From: Allobosea sp. BK604
Lineage (GTDB): Bacteria; Pseudomonadota; Alphaproteobacteria; Rhizobiales; Beijerinckiaceae
Assembly: GCF_004341515.1 (NCBI RefSeq)
Contig: NZ_SLZF01000014.1
Coordinates: forward strand, 62,001-126,000
Reading direction: 5' to 3'
DNA length: 64,000 nt
The stretch's first letter is position 1; every line of letters starts with the position of its first letter. The position numbers and the translations under genes are program-made. This document shows positions 9,224-17,377 of this stretch, piece after piece. The notes under the pieces were generated by a model, which saw only the letters and a list, made by a program, of their open reading frames with translations, searched no databases and had not been told where the DNA came from.

Positions 9224-9865
9224 ATGACCACGCATACCGACGGCGTAACCGTCGTCGACCATCCGCTGGTGCAGCACAAGCTGACGCTGATGCGCGAGAA
9301 GGAGCGCTCGACCAAGAGCTTCCGCCAGCTCCTCAACGAGATCGGCATGCTGCTCTGCTACGAGGTGACGCGCGACCTGCCGATCGAGATGATCGAGATC
9401 GAGACGCCGCTGACCAGGACAATGCAGCCGATCATCGCCGGCAAGAAGCTGGTCTTCGCGCCGATCCTGCGCGCCGGTGTCGGCTTCCTCGACGGCATGC
9501 TGGAGCTCGTCCCCGCTGCCCGCGTCGCCCATATCGGGCTCTATCGCGACCCCGAATCGCTCCAGGCGGTCGAATATTATTTCAAGGCGCCGTCCGATAT
9601 CGCCGATCGCATGATCGTGGTGATGGATCCGATGCTGGCGACCGCCAATTCCGCCGTCGCCGCGATGGATCGCCTCAAGGAGCGCGGCGCCAAGGACCTG
9701 CGCTTCGTCTGCCTGCTGGCGGCGCCGGAGGGCATCGCGCACCTGCGCGGCGCCCATCCGGACGTGCGCATCTGGACGGCGGCCATCGACGAGAAGCTCA
9801 ACGACCACGGCTATATCGTGCCGGGCCTCGGCGATGCCGGCGACCGGATGTTCGGGACGAGATAG
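9224..9865 (+). CDS. upp: Uracil phosphoribosyltransferase (URC6/Upp)
   Basis: The 213-residue enzyme converts uracil and PRPP to UMP. It shows VVDHPLVQHKLTLMREKERS at the N-terminus, the PRPP loop MDPMLATANSAVAAMD and the C-terminal uracil-binding block YIVPGLGDAGDRMFGT. The PRPP loop reads ATANS where common Upp proteins read ATGGS, a visible departure. Third gene of the urc operon: UMP made here, or its ribosylated product, would feed the URC1/URC4 steps rather than only salvage. Confidence 0.95.
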   Translation: MTTHTDGVTVVDHPLVQHKLTLMREKERSTKSFRQLLNEIGMLLCYEVTRDLPIEMIEIETPLTRTMQPIIAGKKLVFAPILRAGVGFLDGMLELVPAARVAHIGLYRDPESLQAVEYYFKAPSDIADRMIVVMDPMLATANSAVAAMDRLKERGAKDLRFVCLLAAPEGIAHLRGAHPDVRIWTAAIDEKLNDHGYIVPGLGDAGDRMFGTR

Positions 9866-9885
9866 CCCGAGCTTGAAACTCGGGC
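9865..9885 (+). terminator. Hairpin after upp
   Basis: GCCCGAG-CTTGAAA-CTCGGGC begins on the last base of the upp stop codon. There is no T-run, so it is a weak or Rho-assisted terminator candidate separating the urc operon from the toxin-antitoxin pair. Its right arm overlaps the operator-like repeat that follows. Confidence 0.5.
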
Positions 9886-9915
9886 GATATGCACCTACCT
9901 TTCGGGCATATCGCC
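9883..9915 (+). promoter_or_regulatory. Inverted-repeat operator candidate for the RES/DUF2384 pair
   Basis: GGCGATATGC (9883-9892) and GCATATCGCC (9906-9915) are a perfect 10-bp inverted repeat with a 13-nt spacer, ending directly at the AGGAG ribosome binding site (9916-9920) of the antitoxin gene. Position and symmetry suit autorepression by the antitoxin complex, the usual regulation of this TA class. Confidence 0.6.
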
Positions 9916-9927
9916 AGGAGTTTTGCC

Positions 9928-10356
9928 ATGACATCCGTCAGCGCGCTCGACATGGTCGGCGGGCAGGCCGTGATCGGGCGGCCGATCAGCACGAGCCGTG
10001 ACCTGATCGACGCCGTGCGAAGCGGCCTTCCAGTCCGCGCGATCGAGCATCTCATCGAGAGCGGCCGGATGACGCTGGCCGAGATCGATCTCGCCGTACT
10101 GCCGCGCAAGACGCTGAGCCATCGCCGCAAGATCGGCACGTTGACCATGGAGCAATCGGATCGGCTGATCCGGGCGGCCCGCGTCATCGCCGAGGCCGAG
10201 GAGACGTTCGGCTCGCAGGAGAAGGCCGGCAAATGGCTGCGCCGGCCGACGGCGGCGCTGGATGGCGAAAAGCCGATCGCCCTGCTGGACACCAGCGAGG
10301 GCGCGACCCAGGTCGAGGCGCTGCTCGGCAGGATCGCGCACGGCATAGCGGCCTGA
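9928..10356 (+). CDS. Antitoxin, Xre/MbcA/ParS (DUF2384) family
   Basis: A 142-residue protein. The N-terminal part (MTSVSALDMVGGQ through LPRKTLSHRRKIGTLTMEQSDRL) resembles the Xre-like DNA-binding region, and the C-terminal part (RVIAEAEETFGSQEKAGKWLRRPTAALDGEKPIALLDTSEGATQVEALLGRIAHGI) is DUF2384. ATG 9928 is chosen for the AGGAG 8 nt upstream. Its stop codon overlaps the toxin ATG (TGATG). It should neutralise the RES toxin and bind the inverted repeat at 9883-9915. Confidence 0.92.
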   Translation: MTSVSALDMVGGQAVIGRPISTSRDLIDAVRSGLPVRAIEHLIESGRMTLAEIDLAVLPRKTLSHRRKIGTLTMEQSDRLIRAARVIAEAEETFGSQEKAGKWLRRPTAALDGEKPIALLDTSEGATQVEALLGRIAHGIAA

Positions 10357-10802
10357 TGCGGGTCTGGCGCGTCAGCCGGGCCGCCTTCGCCGATCTCAGC
10401 GGCGAGGGCGCCAGGCTCTATGGCGGCCGCTGGAATTCGCCGGGACGCCCGCTCGTCTACACCGCCGAGAACCCGGCCCTCGCTATCCTCGAAGTCCGGG
10501 TCCATCTCGATCTCGAGCCGGATCTCATTCCGGATGACTATGTTCTGGTCGAGATCGACATTTCCGGCAGTCAGATCGCCGAGCTCGAAGCTATGCCGGA
10601 CGACCCGAGGGCATTCGGCGACGAATGGCTCGCCGGGGTGAGGACGCCGCTCCTGAAGGTCCCTTCCTTCATCGCGCCGCGTAGCTTCAATCTCCTGATC
10701 AATCCGGCGCATCCAGGCTCCACGGAGATCAGGCTCGTGGGAACGCAGCCTTTCGATTTCGACCGGCGGCTCTGGCTGCCTCTGACTGCCACCACGCCAT
10801 GA
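10356..10802 (+). CDS. RES-domain toxin (NAD-degrading family)
   Basis: A 148-residue RES-fold protein. Visible conserved residues are Arg25 in YGGRWNSPG, Tyr35 in PLVYTAENPALA, Glu46 in AILEVRVHL and Ser in PRSFNLLINPAHPG, corresponding to the Arg-Glu-Ser set that names the family. Characterised RES toxins deplete NAD+. It begins on the last base of the antitoxin stop codon. All key residues appear intact, so the toxin is probably active. Confidence 0.92.
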   Translation: MRVWRVSRAAFADLSGEGARLYGGRWNSPGRPLVYTAENPALAILEVRVHLDLEPDLIPDDYVLVEIDISGSQIAELEAMPDDPRAFGDEWLAGVRTPLLKVPSFIAPRSFNLLINPAHPGSTEIRLVGTQPFDFDRRLWLPLTATTP

Positions 10803-10820
10803 AGATGCACCGCGCGAAAA

Positions 10821-10847
10821 GGCCCGCCCCGTTGCCGGAGCGGGCCC
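10821..10847 (-). terminator. Intrinsic terminator of the DUF1236 gene
   Basis: GGCCCGC and GCGGGCC pair around a short loop; on the - strand the stem is followed by TTTTCGCG. It lies between the convergent RES toxin and DUF1236 genes. Confidence 0.7.
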
Positions 10848-10901
10848 GATCCTGAAGCGGCCGGGTCTCGGAGATCAGCCGCTTCGGATCATGCGGTGAT
10901 C

Positions 10902-11324
10902 TTATTCGATCACCTGCACGATGCGGCGGGTCTGCGGCTCGACCAGCACGACGCGGTTGTTCACGACGGTGTAGCGATACTCCGAGGCGGCGCCGTATTC
11001 GCGCGGAACCTCGCGATAGACCACGCCCTCGCGCGGCAGCACGGTGCCGACCGCTACGGGCTCACCATAGGTATAGGACGGGACCCGCTGCTCGACCACA
11101 TAGGTACGGAAACGCGGGGTCTGGTCGCCGATGATCGCGCCGACAACCGCACCGCCGACACCGCCGACGACGGCGCCGACCGGGCCGCCGACGATCGCGC
11201 CGCCGACCGCGCCGCTCGTGGCGCCGGCAGCCGCGCCGCCAGTCGCACCCTGCGGGTTCTGGGCCAGGACTGCGGTGGCCGGCATGACGGCAATCGCAGC
11301 AACAAGAGCAAGCTTCTTAAACAT
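10902..11324 (-). CDS. DUF1236 domain secreted protein
   Basis: A 140-residue protein with a signal peptide (MFKKLALVAAIAVMPATAVLA-Q), a Gly/Ala/Val-rich segment (GAVGGAIVGGPVGAVVGGVG, residues ~36-62, reminiscent of a glycine-zipper) and a C-terminal DUF1236 region ending YRYTVVNNRVVLVEPQTRRIVQVIE. ATG 11324 is preferred to 11330 because GGGAG then sits 8 nt upstream. The zipper suggests association with the outer membrane or periplasm. Function unknown. Confidence 0.82.
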   Translation of the reverse strand: MFKKLALVAAIAVMPATAVLAQNPQGATGGAAAGATSGAVGGAIVGGPVGAVVGGVGGAVVGAIIGDQTPRFRTYVVEQRVPSYTYGEPVAVGTVLPREGVVYREVPREYGAASEYRYTVVNNRVVLVEPQTRRIVQVIE

Positions 11325-11432
11325 CACCATTCTCCCTTCCAGTTGGAAAGCTGGGGGGAGAACCGGGAATGGCTGATCAGGTTCCCTTATCACAGGGTAA
11401 CGAGATGTTACCGACTGCGACACGGTTTCGGA

Positions 11433-11972
11433 TTATCGTGCAATATCAACGGGAAGGGCGATGGCGACCTGCGCACCGCGCGCGGCGATATCGATCGTCT
11501 CGATTCGCACTGCCGGCTCTTTCGGGGTGGCGAAGAGCTCGTTCACCGTCGCTTCCTCAGACAGGAACAGGAAATCCGCATGGCCGCCGCGCTCCGGATA
11601 GGCGTCGATCGCGTGCCAGGTGCCGCGGCGGAAGATGACGCCCGTGCCGTCCAGGCGGAAGGCGCGCAGATCCTGTGGCGCCGGCGCCGCCAGGTCGGGC
11701 GATGCGACGACGATGATGGCGGGCGGGCCGGGCAGCGGCAGCCGGGCCTCGGTGACATGCAGGTGCCGCTCGATCATGCCGACGACCAGAGGGCGGGCGT
11801 GATAGCGCACGATCTGCAGCCGCGGGGCGCCTTCGGCAGCGAAGGGCTTGATCCAGATATCGTAGCCCTCGCGCCCGGCATCGCGCGGCCCCTCCGGCGC
11901 GAGCAGCCAGCCATAGGGCGCGAAGGCCTCGGCGCTGAGCGGTTCGACTGGGAGCGTGAAGGGCGGGCCCAT
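11433..11972 (-). CDS. allA: Ureidoglycolate lyase
   Basis: A 179-residue cupin-fold enzyme that cleaves ureidoglycolate to glyoxylate and urea, a late step of purine/allantoin breakdown. Family features: EAFAPYGWLL at the N-terminus, MIERHLHVTEA, the RRGTWHAIDAYPE segment carrying the conserved His, and DFLFLSEEAT. No other allantoin genes are nearby. The promoter side carries a palindromic repeat (11985-12095). Confidence 0.85.
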   Translation of the reverse strand: MGPPFTLPVEPLSAEAFAPYGWLLAPEGPRDAGREGYDIWIKPFAAEGAPRLQIVRYHARPLVVGMIERHLHVTEARLPLPGPPAIIVVASPDLAAPAPQDLRAFRLDGTGVIFRRGTWHAIDAYPERGGHADFLFLSEEATVNELFATPKEPAVRIETIDIAARGAQVAIALPVDIAR

Positions 11973-11984
11973 GGCGCGATCCTA

Positions 11985-12095
11985 GAGCATTTTCGAGCGA
12001 AGTTGGCACCGGTTCGCGTGAAGAAAATGCGATAAAACAAAAGCTTGGAGCATTTTCGCAATTCGAGGAAACGCGGAAGTGCTGTTGCGCCCGGC
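11985..12095. repeat. Palindromic intergenic element, rhizobial mosaic type, copy 2
   Basis: The element begins GAGCATTTTCGAGCGAAGTT and contains ACCGGTTCGCGTGAAG, matching the left half of the 1573-1677 copy almost base for base. Its right half (GAGCATTTTCGCAATTCGAG, then GCGGAAGTGCT) is diverged. It lies between allA and tctC. Confidence 0.75.
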
Positions 12096-12106
12096 GGCCA
12101 AAAGAA

Positions 12107-12132
12107 AACGGCGGGCCGTGAGGCCCGCCGTT
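12107..12132 (-). terminator. Intrinsic terminator of the tct operon
   Basis: AACGGCGGGCC (12107-12117) and GGCCCGCCGTT (12122-12132) are a perfect 11-bp stem with a 4-nt loop. On the - strand it is followed by TTCTTTT, so it ends the lysR-tctBAC transcript. Confidence 0.85.
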
Positions 12133-12165
12133 CAATTCACCGCCGGACGATGCCGGTCGGCCGGT

Positions 12166-13140
12166 TTACTTCGGCGCGGCAGCCAGAGTCGGGCTGAGCT
12201 TGTCGGCGTCGCGCTTGATCAGCGCAGCGAAGCCGGCGGGGGTGCGCTCCTCGGCGCTCGGCATCACGGTGCCGAGGTCGAGCAGGCGCTTCTTGACGGT
12301 CTCGTCCTTCAGCGCCTTGTCGAGCGCATCGACCAGCTTGTCGACGGCCTCCTTGGGCGTGCCCTTCGGCGCGGCAATGCCGTTCCAGGCCTCGATCTGG
12401 TAATCCGGCAGGCCGGCTTCCTTGGTGGTCGGCACGTTCGGCAGGGCCGGCGAGCGCTCGGCCGAGGCGATGGCATAGGCCTTGATGTTGTCGCCCTTGA
12501 CCTGCTCGGCGACGGAGACGATCTGGTCGCACATGAAGTCGATCTGGCCGGAGACGAGGTCGTTTAGCGCCGGGCCGGTGCCGCGATAGGCGACGGCGTT
12601 GAGCTTCGGCACGCCGAGCTGGCCCTTGAGCAGGGTGCAGGTCGTCCAAGAGACCGAACCGACGCCGGCATGGGCCTCGTTGAGCTTGTCGGGGTTCGCC
12701 TTCACATAGGCGACGAACTCCTTCAGGTCCTTCGGCTCCAGGTTCTTGCGCGCCACGATCAGGATCGGCGTACCGCCAGCGAGGCCGATGGCCTGCATGC
12801 CGTTGATCGGGTCGTATTTCAGGCCGGGATAGGTCGCCGGCGCGGCCGAGAACGTGCCGAGATGGCCCATCGCGATGGTGTAGCCGTCCGGCGTCGAGGT
12901 CAGCGCGCGGGCAATGCCCGTGGTGCCGCCGGCGCCGGCGACATTCTCGACCACGATCTGCTGGCCGAGCGTCTTCGACATGTGCTCGCTGACGATGCGG
13001 GCGATGATGTCGGTTGGGCCGCCGGCTGCGAAGGGCACGATCATGGTGATCGGCTTCGTCGGATAGGTGCCCTGTGCCTGCGCCCCGCCGGTAAAGGCGA
13101 GGGCGAGGGACGCAGCGAGGCCAAGCATAAGCTTCTTCAT
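12166..13140 (-). CDS. tctC: Tripartite tricarboxylate transporter substrate-binding protein
   Basis: A 324-residue periplasmic binding protein with a signal peptide (MKKLMLGLAASLALAFTGGAQA-Q). It has the family motif YPTKPITMIVPFAAGGPTDIIAR and the ENVAGAGGTTGIARALTSTPDGYT block that binds carboxylate ligands. It lies downstream of tctB-tctA, separated by 67 bp. The TTT system takes up di- or tricarboxylates by a cation gradient; the ligand of this protein cannot be told from sequence. Confidence 0.92.
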   Translation of the reverse strand: MKKLMLGLAASLALAFTGGAQAQGTYPTKPITMIVPFAAGGPTDIIARIVSEHMSKTLGQQIVVENVAGAGGTTGIARALTSTPDGYTIAMGHLGTFSAAPATYPGLKYDPINGMQAIGLAGGTPILIVARKNLEPKDLKEFVAYVKANPDKLNEAHAGVGSVSWTTCTLLKGQLGVPKLNAVAYRGTGPALNDLVSGQIDFMCDQIVSVAEQVKGDNIKAYAIASAERSPALPNVPTTKEAGLPDYQIEAWNGIAAPKGTPKEAVDKLVDALDKALKDETVKKRLLDLGTVMPSAEERTPAGFAALIKRDADKLSPTLAAAPK

Positions 13141-13207
13141 TGAGAACGATCCTCCCTAGATCAAACTGAGTGTGAAGTGGCGTCGAATGAGGGTCGCCGC
13201 AACCCCG

Positions 13208-14710
13208 TCATTCGGTGAAGACCTCGTCGCGCTTCTTCGACATGGCCGGCATCAGCGCGATCGTGAGCACGATGACGGAGACGACGAGGAGGCCGGCCGA
13301 GATCGGCCGCTCGACGAAGGTCATGAACGAGCCGCGCGAGATGATCAGCGCCTGGCGCAGCTTCTCTTCCATCAGCTTGCCCAGCACGAAGCCGAGCAGC
13401 ATCGGCGCCGGCTCGAAGCCGAGCTTGATCAGGATGTAGCCGAACAGGCCGAACAGCGCGGTGAAGGCGACGTCGACCGGCTGGTTGTTCACCGAGTAGA
13501 TGCCGATGCAGCAGAAGATCAGGATCGCCGGGAACATCAGGCGATAGGGCACCTGCAGCAGCTTCACCCACAGCCCGACCAGCGGCAGGTTGATGACCAG
13601 CAGCATCAGGTTGCCGATCCACATAGACGCGATCATGCCCCAGAACAGTTCCGGGTTCTTGGTCATGACTTGGGGGCCGGGGATGATGCCGTGGATGGTC
13701 ATCGCGCCGACCATCAGCGCCATCACCGCGTTCGGCGGGATGCCGAGGGTGAGCAGCGGGATGAAGGCGGTCTGAGCGCCAGCGTTGTTGGCCGATTCCG
13801 GACCGGCGACACCCTCGATCGCGCCGCGGCCGAAGCGCGACGGGTCCTTGGCGATCTTCTTCTCGATCGTGTAGCTCGCGAATGGGCCGAGCACCGCGCC
13901 GTTGCCGGGCAGGATGCCGAGGATGGCGCCGATGCCGGTGCCGCGCAGCACCGGGTTGATCGACTGCTTGATGTCGTTCCAGTCCGGCAGCAGGCGGCCG
14001 ATCTTGGCCTTGACCACGTCACGGGTCTCGGGATTCTCCAGATTGCGCAGCACTTCGGCGAAGCCGAACACGCCCATCGCCAGCACAGCGAAGTCGATGC
14101 CGTCCGAGAGCGGCGGGAAGCCGAAGGTCATGCGCTCCTGGCCGGTCTCGAGGTCGGTGCCGACGGTGGAGAGCAGCAGGCCGAGCATGATCATGCAGAA
14201 GGCCTTGAGGATCGAGCCGCGCGCCAGCACGACCGCGAAGCACAGGCCCATCACCATCAGCGAGAAATACTCGGCCGGGCCGAAGAGCAGGGCGAGCCGC
14301 GTCAGCGGCGCGCCGAGCGCGGCGATGACCACGGTCGCGACGCAGCCGGCGAAGAAGGAGCCGAGCGCGGCGGTGCCGAGCGCGACACCGGCGCGGCCCT
14401 GCTTGGCCATCTGGTGGCCGTCGAGCGTGGTGACGACCGAGGTCGCCTCACCGGGGATATTGACCAGGATCGCCGTGGTCGAGCCGCCATATTGCGCGCC
14501 GTAATAGATGCCGGCGAGCATGATCAGCGCGCCGACCGGATCGAGCCCGAAGGTGATCGGCAGCAGCATGGCGATGGTGGCGATCGGCCCGACGCCGGGC
14601 AAGACGCCGATCAGCGTGCCGACGAGGCAGCCGACGAAAGCCAGCGCGAGATTCTGGAGGGTGAGCGCGACGCCGAAGCCGAGCGTCAGATGCGAGATCA
14701 TTTCGCTCAT
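13208..14710 (-). CDS. tctA: Tripartite tricarboxylate transporter large membrane subunit
   Basis: A 500-residue membrane protein with about 11-12 hydrophobic segments. It contains the signature GVLPGVGPIATIAMLLP near the N-terminus, GIYYGAQYGGSTTAILVNIPGEA and the second-half repeat GILPGNGAVLGPFASY, all typical of TctA. It starts 4 bp after tctB ends, so the two membrane subunits are probably translated together. Confidence 0.95.
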   Translation of the reverse strand: MSEMISHLTLGFGVALTLQNLALAFVGCLVGTLIGVLPGVGPIATIAMLLPITFGLDPVGALIMLAGIYYGAQYGGSTTAILVNIPGEATSVVTTLDGHQMAKQGRAGVALGTAALGSFFAGCVATVVIAALGAPLTRLALLFGPAEYFSLMVMGLCFAVVLARGSILKAFCMIMLGLLLSTVGTDLETGQERMTFGFPPLSDGIDFAVLAMGVFGFAEVLRNLENPETRDVVKAKIGRLLPDWNDIKQSINPVLRGTGIGAILGILPGNGAVLGPFASYTIEKKIAKDPSRFGRGAIEGVAGPESANNAGAQTAFIPLLTLGIPPNAVMALMVGAMTIHGIIPGPQVMTKNPELFWGMIASMWIGNLMLLVINLPLVGLWVKLLQVPYRLMFPAILIFCCIGIYSVNNQPVDVAFTALFGLFGYILIKLGFEPAPMLLGFVLGKLMEEKLRQALIISRGSFMTFVERPISAGLLVVSVIVLTIALMPAMSKKRDEVFTE

Positions 14711-14714
14711 GGTC

Positions 14715-15233
14715 TCAGATCCCCAGCAGCCAGGGCGCGAGCGGGATCGGCAGGCTCAGCGCGTATTTGAACAGGAGCGCGCAGAACAGCGTCATCACGA
14801 TCGCAAAGATGATGAGCTCCTTCCACTTCTTGTCTTCCGCCGCCAGGCCGGAGACGAGCACGACCAGCGGGCCGGAGACGATGAGGCCAAGCTGCGGCAC
14901 CTTGATCGGCCCGAAATCGAAGCCGCGGATCGTGAGGCCGAACAGAACCGCACCGCCGAGCACGAAGATGACGCCGCGCCAGGACCAGCCGGAGAGCTTC
15001 TCGCCATTGTAGCGCAGCGCGCTCAGCGCCAGCAGCGCGCCGAGCCCGATGCAGATCGTCGCGATCGCCTTCGGCAGCATGCCGGCGCCGATCTGGCGCA
15101 GCGAACCCATCGGCAGGTCCCAGGACAGGAAGATCGCAAGCGCACCCAGCGCGATGATGAAGAGGCCGGCGGCCAAATCCTGTTGCGAGCGTATCCGCAA
15201 ACTCTGCGCCCGCTCGATTCTGTTTAAACTCAT
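14715..15233 (-). CDS. tctB: Tripartite tricarboxylate transporter small membrane subunit
   Basis: A 172-residue TctB protein with four predicted membrane segments (FIIALGALAIFLSWDLP, AIATICIGLGALLALSA, VIFVLGGAVLFGLTI and the region near IVSGPLVVLVSGLA). Its ATG overlaps the last base of the lysR stop codon (TGATG at 15235-15231), an unusual direct coupling of regulator and transporter. Confidence 0.88.
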   Translation of the reverse strand: MSLNRIERAQSLRIRSQQDLAAGLFIIALGALAIFLSWDLPMGSLRQIGAGMLPKAIATICIGLGALLALSALRYNGEKLSGWSWRGVIFVLGGAVLFGLTIRGFDFGPIKVPQLGLIVSGPLVVLVSGLAAEDKKWKELIIFAIVMTLFCALLFKYALSLPIPLAPWLLGI

Positions 15234-16219
15234 CAGGGTCCTCCGGCTTTCGACCCAGTGCGGGTCGCGCGTTTCATGTTTTGCATCGGCAGGGTGAATG
15301 GAAGGACGTTGCTCTCGTCGATCAAGGTGACGCTCTCGCGAAGGATCGACAGGAAATCGTCACGCGCCCCGAGCTTCTGCTGCGGCCGCCAGGCGACGCC
15401 GACCAGTGCGCCGGGCGGCGGCGGGTCCAGCATCGCGCCGCGCAGGCGCCGCATCGTCACACCCGGGAAGCTCAGGCGGGAGACCCAGTCGGGCGCCAGT
15501 GCCATGCCGAGCCCGGCGGCGACGGCCGACATCATCGCCGGCTTCTCGGTCGCCTCGATCGTGACGTTCGGCACTGCGCCGACGCTTTCGAAATAGCTCA
15601 TCACCAGGTCATAGGCGTAGGGCCGGATGCGTTTCGAGGGCACGACGAAGGGCTCGCCGACGAGGTCCTGCATCGTCAGGCTTTCGCGCGCGGCGAGCGG
15701 ATGCGTCTCGTTGAGCACGACGATCGGGCGCTCGACGCGTAGGACCTCGAAGGCGCAATCGGTCGGCTTGCGCGGTGGCCGCGCCAGCGCCAGGTCGAGC
15801 TTGCCCGCCTCCAGCATCTGGATCAGCGCTCCGGTCATCGCCTCGACGAACTTGATCTCGACGCCGGGATGACGCTGGCGGAAGGCGACGAGCGCCTCGG
15901 GCACGAAGCTGGAAGAAGCCGCATCGATCGCGCCGACGCGCAGCATCTTGCTGGAAGCGAGCGAGGCTTCGCGGACGGCGCGCGAGGCATGGGTCATCTT
16001 GACAAGGATGCCCTTGGCCTCTTCGAGCATGATCAGCCCGGCGCGCGTCAGCGCGACCTGCCTCGTCGTCCGGGTCAGCAGGGCGACGCCGAGTTCATCC
16101 TCGAGGGCGCTGATCTGGCGTGACAGGGCCGGCGGCGCCAAGCCGAGCCGCTCGGCCGCGCGGCCGAAATGCAGCTCTTCTGCCACGGCGATGAAGCACC
16201 GCAGTTGCCGCACATCCAT
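15233..16219 (-). CDS. LysR-family transcriptional regulator of the tct operon
   Basis: A 328-residue LTTR. Residues ~1-60 (MDVRQLRCFIAVAEELHFGRAAERLGLAPPALSRQISALEDELG) form the winged helix-turn-helix and residues ~90-300 the effector domain. ATG 16219 is chosen because the HTH begins there, as in the family; the open frame upstream is not conserved-looking. It is the first gene of lysR-tctB-tctA-tctC rather than divergent from its target as most LTTRs are, and probably responds to the transported carboxylate. Confidence 0.9.
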   Translation of the reverse strand: MDVRQLRCFIAVAEELHFGRAAERLGLAPPALSRQISALEDELGVALLTRTTRQVALTRAGLIMLEEAKGILVKMTHASRAVREASLASSKMLRVGAIDAASSSFVPEALVAFRQRHPGVEIKFVEAMTGALIQMLEAGKLDLALARPPRKPTDCAFEVLRVERPIVVLNETHPLAARESLTMQDLVGEPFVVPSKRIRPYAYDLVMSYFESVGAVPNVTIEATEKPAMMSAVAAGLGMALAPDWVSRLSFPGVTMRRLRGAMLDPPPPGALVGVAWRPQQKLGARDDFLSILRESVTLIDESNVLPFTLPMQNMKRATRTGSKAGGP

Positions 16220-16285
16220 GCTGTCGTTCGCTCCCCGTTGGCGTATCGTAACCCGATATCTTCCAGGTCTTCTCGTTGGCTCTCC

Positions 16286-16297
16286 CGGCATATGCCG
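16286..16297. promoter_or_regulatory. 12-bp palindrome upstream of lysR
   Basis: CGGCATATGCCG is a perfect palindrome 67 bp upstream of the lysR start, in the 142-bp gap after the EamA gene. Flanked as ATCGGCATATGCCGGGAGA it fits the T-N11-A dyad style of LysR boxes. Autoregulation of the operon is inferred. Confidence 0.45.
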
Positions 16298-16361
16298 ATA
16301 AAGCCACCGTAGGGCAATTCATAATTTTTAGGCAACAATGCCGGGGGCGAACCGGTCGGAT

Positions 16362-17291
16362 CTAGTACTTTCGGCTCGGGTTGCGGCGAAACAGCCGACC
16401 GTCGATCAGGGCGAGGCCGAGGAAGATCGCCGCCATGCCCAGGAGATGCCGCGGCAGCAGCACCTCGCCGAGAAGCCCGGCTCCCAGGAGGATGGCGCTG
16501 ACCGGGATCAGGAAGGTGACCAGCATGGCGTTGGTGCCGCCGGCGCGGCGCATGATCTGGAAGAAGATCACATAGGCCAGCGCGGTCGAGAGCACGGCGA
16601 GGCCGATCAGCGCGCCCATTGCGGTGGCCGAGGGCGCCGGCAAGGTCCAGGGCGGATTGAGGAGCAGCACCAAGGGCAGCGACATCGCCGTGGTGGCGCT
16701 GAGCTGGCCGGTTGCGGTCACCAGCGGCGGCAGCTCCTTGAAGCGGCGGCCATAGAGTCCGGCGAAGCCATAGGACAACGCTGCCCCGAGGCAGGCGAGC
16801 TGCGGCAAGAGCGCCCCACTGAGGCCGCCAACCGCATCCGGCCCCATCAGGATGGCAACGCCGATGAGCCCGGCGAGCACGCCGCCGATCTTCAGTCCGG
16901 TCGCCTTCTCGTTCTTGCCGAAGATATGGGCGACGATGACGCCGAAGACCGGCGTGGTCGCGTTCAGGATCGCGGCGAGCCCGCTGGCGATCTGCGTCTG
17001 GCCCCAGAAGATCAGCGCGAACGGGATGAGGTTGTTGAGCAGCCCCATGCCGAAGAAGGCGAGCCATATTCCGCGGCCGACGGCCATCGAAAGTCCGAGC
17101 GCCCGGACCGCGACATGCAGCACCGCGGCTGCGAGCGCCACCCGCACCAGCACGACGGCGAGCGGCGGCCATTCAGCCACGGCGATCTTGCCGAAGAAGA
17201 AGGCGCCGCCCCAGAGCACCGACAGGATGACGAGCAGCAGCCATTCGCGCGCGCCCATGGCGGGGGCGGAGGTTGCGGGAATGGCGCTCAT
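16362..17291 (-). CDS. DMT-superfamily transporter, EamA family
   Basis: A 309-residue protein with ten hydrophobic segments arranged as two EamA repeats, beginning WLLLVILSVLWGGAFFFGKIAV. Typical internal motifs are LNATTPVFGVIVAHIFGKNE and, in repeat two, LSTALAYVIFFQIMRRAGGTNAMLVTFLIPVSAILLG. Such proteins usually export amino acids or metabolites. It sits upstream of lysR on the same strand, 142 bp away. Substrate unknown. Confidence 0.9.
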   Translation of the reverse strand: MSAIPATSAPAMGAREWLLLVILSVLWGGAFFFGKIAVAEWPPLAVVLVRVALAAAVLHVAVRALGLSMAVGRGIWLAFFGMGLLNNLIPFALIFWGQTQIASGLAAILNATTPVFGVIVAHIFGKNEKATGLKIGGVLAGLIGVAILMGPDAVGGLSGALLPQLACLGAALSYGFAGLYGRRFKELPPLVTATGQLSATTAMSLPLVLLLNPPWTLPAPSATAMGALIGLAVLSTALAYVIFFQIMRRAGGTNAMLVTFLIPVSAILLGAGLLGEVLLPRHLLGMAAIFLGLALIDGRLFRRNPSRKY

Positions 17292-17377
17292 CGGGACTGC
17301 CTTTCGGATGCCGGGCAGGTCATCTGGCCCGGCATCTCGCTATGGCGTGGCAGCAGCCTGAGCCACCCGCTTCCTGC

